A DNA stretch of 47,062 nucleotides from Paenibacillus sinensis. GTDB taxonomy: Bacteria > Bacillota > Bacilli > Paenibacillales > Paenibacillaceae. Positions 44,488 through 47,062 of this stretch are shown one piece after another. A program made the translations under genes and the position numbers. Every line of letters begins with the position of its first letter. Positions within the stretch are counted from its first letter, which is position 1. The notes below the pieces were generated by a model. That model was not told the DNA's origin, made no database searches, and saw only the letters and a program-made list of their open reading frames with translations. The stretch lies in the NCBI RefSeq assembly GCF_019904155.1, contig NZ_JAHCMB010000136.1:1-47062 (forward strand). The letters are read 5' to 3'.

Positions 44488-45558
44488 CTAACCTCTCCCC
44501 TTAACCAGCAAATACAGGAAGAACGGCGCGCCGATCACCGCAGTCAGAATACCGAGCGGGATTTCCTGGGCGAACATGCTGCGCGCCAGATCGTCAACGG
44601 CCAGCAAATAGATAGCCCCCAGCCCCATCGACACCGGCAGCAGCGTCTTGTGATCCGGTCCGACCAGGAGGCGGGCCATATGGGGAACGACCAGGCCGAC
44701 CCAGCCGATCATGCCGCCCACAGCCACCGCAGAGGCCGTGAGCAGCGTGGAGCAGAGAATAACTACCATACGAATTCTGCGCACATTGACACCAAGCGCC
44801 TCCGCCTCCTCTTCCCCGAAACACATCACATTCATCTGCCAGCGAATGCACAGAAGCGGCACGCTCCCCAGCAGGCCAGGAATCAGCAGTATAAGCAGAT
44901 CCCTGCCTGTGACGGCGGACAAGCCGCCCATCATCCAGAACGTTATCGCCGGCAGCTTGCTGTACGGATCGGCCGCATATTTGATCAGAGAGGTCAGAGA
45001 GCCGAAGAGCGCCGATACGACCATGCCGGTAAGCAGGAGTCCCAGAACCGTCACCATGCCTCCCCTGCGTCCAATTGAGGCTCCTATGACATAAGTGATT
45101 AGGACTGCCGCTAATCCGAAGACAAAAGCCAGGGCTTGCACCCCGAACGTCCCCGCAGACATCAGAATGCCCACAGCCGCTCCGAAGCCTGACCCCGCCG
45201 AGGCTCCCAGAATATCGGAGGACACCATAGGATTCCGGAACAATCCCTGATAAGCGACGCCTGATACCGCAAGTGCCGAACCAATCAGCATCGCTGCAAA
45301 AATACGGGGAACCCGCACCTTAAGCAGCACCGTCTCCACCGGATTCGACCAATCCGCCGCTTGTCCCCGCAATCGGCCCGCCAAGATTTCCGCCATTTGC
45401 TCCAGCGAAATCCCGTATCTGCCCCAGGTGAAGGAGCCCAGGAACACCACGCAGGCGCAGAGAATCAGAACAACGGCCACCGTCCTGCCGCGAATAACGG
45501 TTTTCCCGCCAATCCCCCCGCCCTCTGCAGAGCCATGACCTATAGAATGATGCTGCAA
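44488..45558 (-). CDS. FecCD-family ABC transporter permease, second copy
   Basis: The product has 356 residues. TTG 45558 follows GGGGGGA by about 7 bases. It has about ten membrane spans with the FecCD marks GSALAVSGVAYQGLFRNPMV and GGMIGWVGLVVPHMARLL. It is a paralogue of the permease at 26684-27751. It stands alone: no binding protein or ATPase gene adjoins it. It could pair with the other permease as a heterodimer, as in FecC/FecD, using the binding lipoprotein at 25554 and an ATPase encoded elsewhere. Its promoter region has the repeat array shared with other cluster promoters. Confidence 0.92.
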   Translation of the reverse strand: MQHHSIGHGSAEGGGIGGKTVIRGRTVAVVLILCACVVFLGSFTWGRYGISLEQMAEILAGRLRGQAADWSNPVETVLLKVRVPRIFAAMLIGSALAVSGVAYQGLFRNPMVSSDILGASAGSGFGAAVGILMSAGTFGVQALAFVFGLAAVLITYVIGASIGRRGGMVTVLGLLLTGMVVSALFGSLTSLIKYAADPYSKLPAITFWMMGGLSAVTGRDLLILLIPGLLGSVPLLCIRWQMNVMCFGEEEAEALGVNVRRIRMVVILCSTLLTASAVAVGGMIGWVGLVVPHMARLLVGPDHKTLLPVSMGLGAIYLLAVDDLARSMFAQEIPLGILTAVIGAPFFLYLLVKGRG

Positions 45559-45576
45559 TTTTGGTCCCCCCGAACA

Positions 45577-45626
45577 TTTTATTTATAACCAAATATATCT
45601 GAATATAATTAAATATAATATAATCA
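45577..45626 (-). promoter_or_regulatory. helix-phased 10-bp direct repeat array at the second FecCD promoter (array B)
   Basis: Minus-strand units are ATATTTAATT (45607-45616), ATATTCAGAT (45597-45606) and ATATTTGGTT (45587-45596), continued in phase by weaker flanking units. TATAAA at 45582-45587 can serve as the -10, which would place the units over the -35 region. The run closely matches array A at 41965-42014. Confidence 0.6.
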
Positions 45627-45717
45627 CCCGATATAAACATCAATAGTCAATTCGGGGAATTTTCTATTAGGCTCCCGTCAGAACTCTTCCGAAACGCAAC
45701 ACGCATCCGCCAAGTCC

Positions 45718-45745
45718 AAAAAACCGATACCCAATCGGGCATCGG
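45718..45745 (-). terminator. rho-independent terminator
   Basis: On the minus strand CCGATGCCC pairs with GGGTATCGG around GATT and is followed by TTTTTT. It ends the transcript of the GT2 gene and the possible small ORF, and insulates the FecCD gene. Confidence 0.88.
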
Positions 45746-45763
45746 CTGCATACTTGTTCTTTT

Positions 45764-45892
45764 TTAACCAGTAACCATCAAAATGGCTGTCTTCACCGGC
45801 CTCCGGCTACCGTTACATCCCCGTTCTATCGGCCAGTTCGGAACTATGATCTCTACAGAGTAATCCGGGGTGATCCGTCCGCTATTCTCCAT
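45764..45892 (-). CDS. possible small protein, 42 residues
   Basis: ATG 45892 is preceded by AGGAG (45901-45905) with an ideal 8-base spacing, and the frame stays open for 42 codons (begins MENSGRITPDYSVEIIV) before TAA, 18 bases ahead of a strong terminator. It has no recognised family, no signal peptide and one cysteine. It lies about 90 bases after the GT2 gene on the same strand. It could be a real small gene, a remnant, or chance. Confidence 0.3.
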   Translation of the reverse strand: MENSGRITPDYSVEIIVPNWPIERGCNGSRRPVKTAILMVTG

Positions 45893-45981
45893 ATAGCCCG
45901 CTCCTGGTGAATTAATAGTTCGTGACCGACAGGCGAAGCGGCATCAAGGACGACAGCGAAGAATGGTTCACGGCTGCCTCT

Positions 45982-46914
45982 TTACTGTTTTGACCGGACC
46001 ATCTCCTGAATGACCTTCCGTTTCCGCTTCAGCGTCTTCCATTCCGCCCCCCAGCTTCCCCATGCCCGAAGCACGCCAGGCTCTTTCAGCAGCATGTATC
46101 CGTGAACGGCGATCTCATACGGTAGGGCGAAGACCAGAGTCTTCAGCAGCGTGCGGGCCGGCTCGTTCTTAACGAGCATTTTGTAGCGGTTGAGATAGGA
46201 TTTTCTCCGGATGAACAGGGGTTTGCTGCCGCGCCCCGACGTCTTCCAGCCCCGCTCATGGTACCCGACCGCTTCCGCGTCATACCAGGCCTTCCACCCG
46301 AGCAGCTGTGCCCGCCAGGCAACATCGACATCTTCCTTATATGCAAAAAAACTGCCGTCAAAAAACTCCCCGTCCACGCTGATATCCTCGATCATTCTCT
46401 GTGAGTACATCGCCGCCGCCCCGGACACGCCGAACACCTCGCCCGACTTCTTCCAGTTCTCCGCCGGCTCCCCCATCCCCCTATCGAACGCGCGGCGAAT
46501 CCGGTTCATCCGCAGGCCTGTGCTGTCCACAATCGTCGGATCGCCTTTGAACAGCAGCTTCCCCGTAGCGCTCCCAATCTGCGGATTGGCCTCCATTTGT
46601 GCCACCAGCCGGGACACATAATCAGGCGCAAGGACGACGTCCGGGTTCAGCACGAGCATATAATCGGCATCACTGGCGGCAATAGCCTGATTATGGGCGG
46701 GGGCGAAGCCGGTGTTAACTGGATTGCAAATGAGCGTAACTACTCCCTCCGGGCTCCGTTCCACTTGCTGAGTAGTGCCGTCAGTTGAAGCATTATCAAT
46801 AACAATAATCTGCGAGATAGGATAGGTCTGGCCCTTTACGGCCTCCAGACATTCCGGTATATCGGATTCACTGTTGAATGTGATGATATGTACGCTTACC
46901 TTTTTGTTAGCCAT
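45982..46914 (-). CDS. glycosyltransferase family 2
   Basis: The product has about 310 residues. ATG 46914 follows AAGGA by 7 bases; the longer reading to 46953 lacks a site. The GT-A fold shows VSVHIITFNSESDIPECLEA, IIVIDNASTDGTTQQVE, the DXD-like LVLNPDVVLAPDYV and FFAYKEDVDVAWRAQLLGW. This is the rhamnosyl/N-acetylglucosaminyl type seen in cell-wall polysaccharide and capsule synthesis. It resembles the GT2 at 22422 in layout but is clearly a different protein. A TATACT -10 (46959-46964) lies upstream, close to a group II intron end. Confidence 0.9.
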   Translation of the reverse strand: MANKKVSVHIITFNSESDIPECLEAVKGQTYPISQIIVIDNASTDGTTQQVERSPEGVVTLICNPVNTGFAPAHNQAIAASDADYMLVLNPDVVLAPDYVSRLVAQMEANPQIGSATGKLLFKGDPTIVDSTGLRMNRIRRAFDRGMGEPAENWKKSGEVFGVSGAAAMYSQRMIEDISVDGEFFDGSFFAYKEDVDVAWRAQLLGWKAWYDAEAVGYHERGWKTSGRGSKPLFIRRKSYLNRYKMLVKNEPARTLLKTLVFALPYEIAVHGYMLLKEPGVLRAWGSWGAEWKTLKRKRKVIQEMVRSKQ

Positions 46915-46986
46915 AGTCCAGTCCTTATACAAGTGATTGATTACATTCCACATGAACTAGTATAGCGCAAACGGCCATCTAGCTGA

Positions 46987-47062
46987 ATCGAGTAGGAGGG
47001 GGCGGCAAGCCCCCGTCCTCTCACACCACCGTACATGCGGGTCCGCATACGGCGGTTCCAAA
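46987..47062 (-). mobile_element. group II intron, 3' end only (domains V and VI), partial
   Basis: Read on the minus strand, the segment starts with ACCGCCGTATGCGG and TGTACGGTGGT, which pair as a domain V hairpin with its two-base bulge. The domain VI stem-loop follows (GGGGGC-TTGC-CGCCCCC) with an unpaired A near CCTACTC, the usual lariat branch site. The intron would end near CTCGAT (46987-46989). The maturase gene and the rest of the intron lie beyond the right edge. The exact 3' boundary is inferred by similarity to remembered bacterial introns. Confidence 0.75.

Overview
The window looks like a chromosome segment of a Paenibacillus-type Firmicute. The evidence is the 16S 5' end with its Bacillales-style leader, the pcrB-pcrA-ligA order, strong AGGAGG-like ribosome binding sites with GTG and TTG starts, S-layer-homology (SLH) surface proteins, and CUT1 sugar transporters without their own ATPase. 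Species cannot be named from what is visible. Most genes are on the minus strand.

Left part (1-9.5 kb): the 5' end of a 16S rRNA gene reads out of the window to the left, driven by two tandem promoters. Divergent from it are an Fsr-type MFS exporter, a membrane cytochrome b / molybdopterin oxidoreductase fusion and a small secreted protein. A convergent operon follows, with a CUT1 substrate-binding lipoprotein, two permeases and a nucleoside hydrolase, controlled in all likelihood by a divergent AraC-type regulator.

Middle part (9.5-23.4 kb): an envelope module of response regulator, histidine kinase, kinase-less paralogue of that kinase and class A penicillin-binding protein. Then ligA, pcrA and pcrB, a membrane-anchored glycerophosphodiesterase-like protein, and a two-gene polysaccharide unit (polyprenyl sugar-phosphate transferase plus GT2 glycosyltransferase).

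Right part (23.6-45.6 kb): the most unusual region. Reading leftward it encodes a FecCD-type permease, two giant SLH proteins, a proline-rich Ig-like membrane protein with a six-cysteine insert, an ABC ATPase with a permease that carries a large ectodomain, a second FecCD permease, a Fec-type binding lipoprotein, a heavy-metal-associated (HMA) domain protein, a CcdA thiol transporter with a long low-complexity insert, and a TlpA/ResA-like thioredoxin. A tandem pair of duplicated secreted-protein genes lies inside it on the plus strand. Three promoters of this region share an AT-rich direct-repeat element with an exact 10-bp period, which suggests one regulator for all of them. I read the region as a candidate surface-displayed metal or metal-complex handling system with its own extracytoplasmic thiol chemistry. 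That function is inference.

Right edge: a GT2 glycosyltransferase, a possible 42-residue small ORF, and the 3' end (domains V and VI) of a group II intron that runs off the window.
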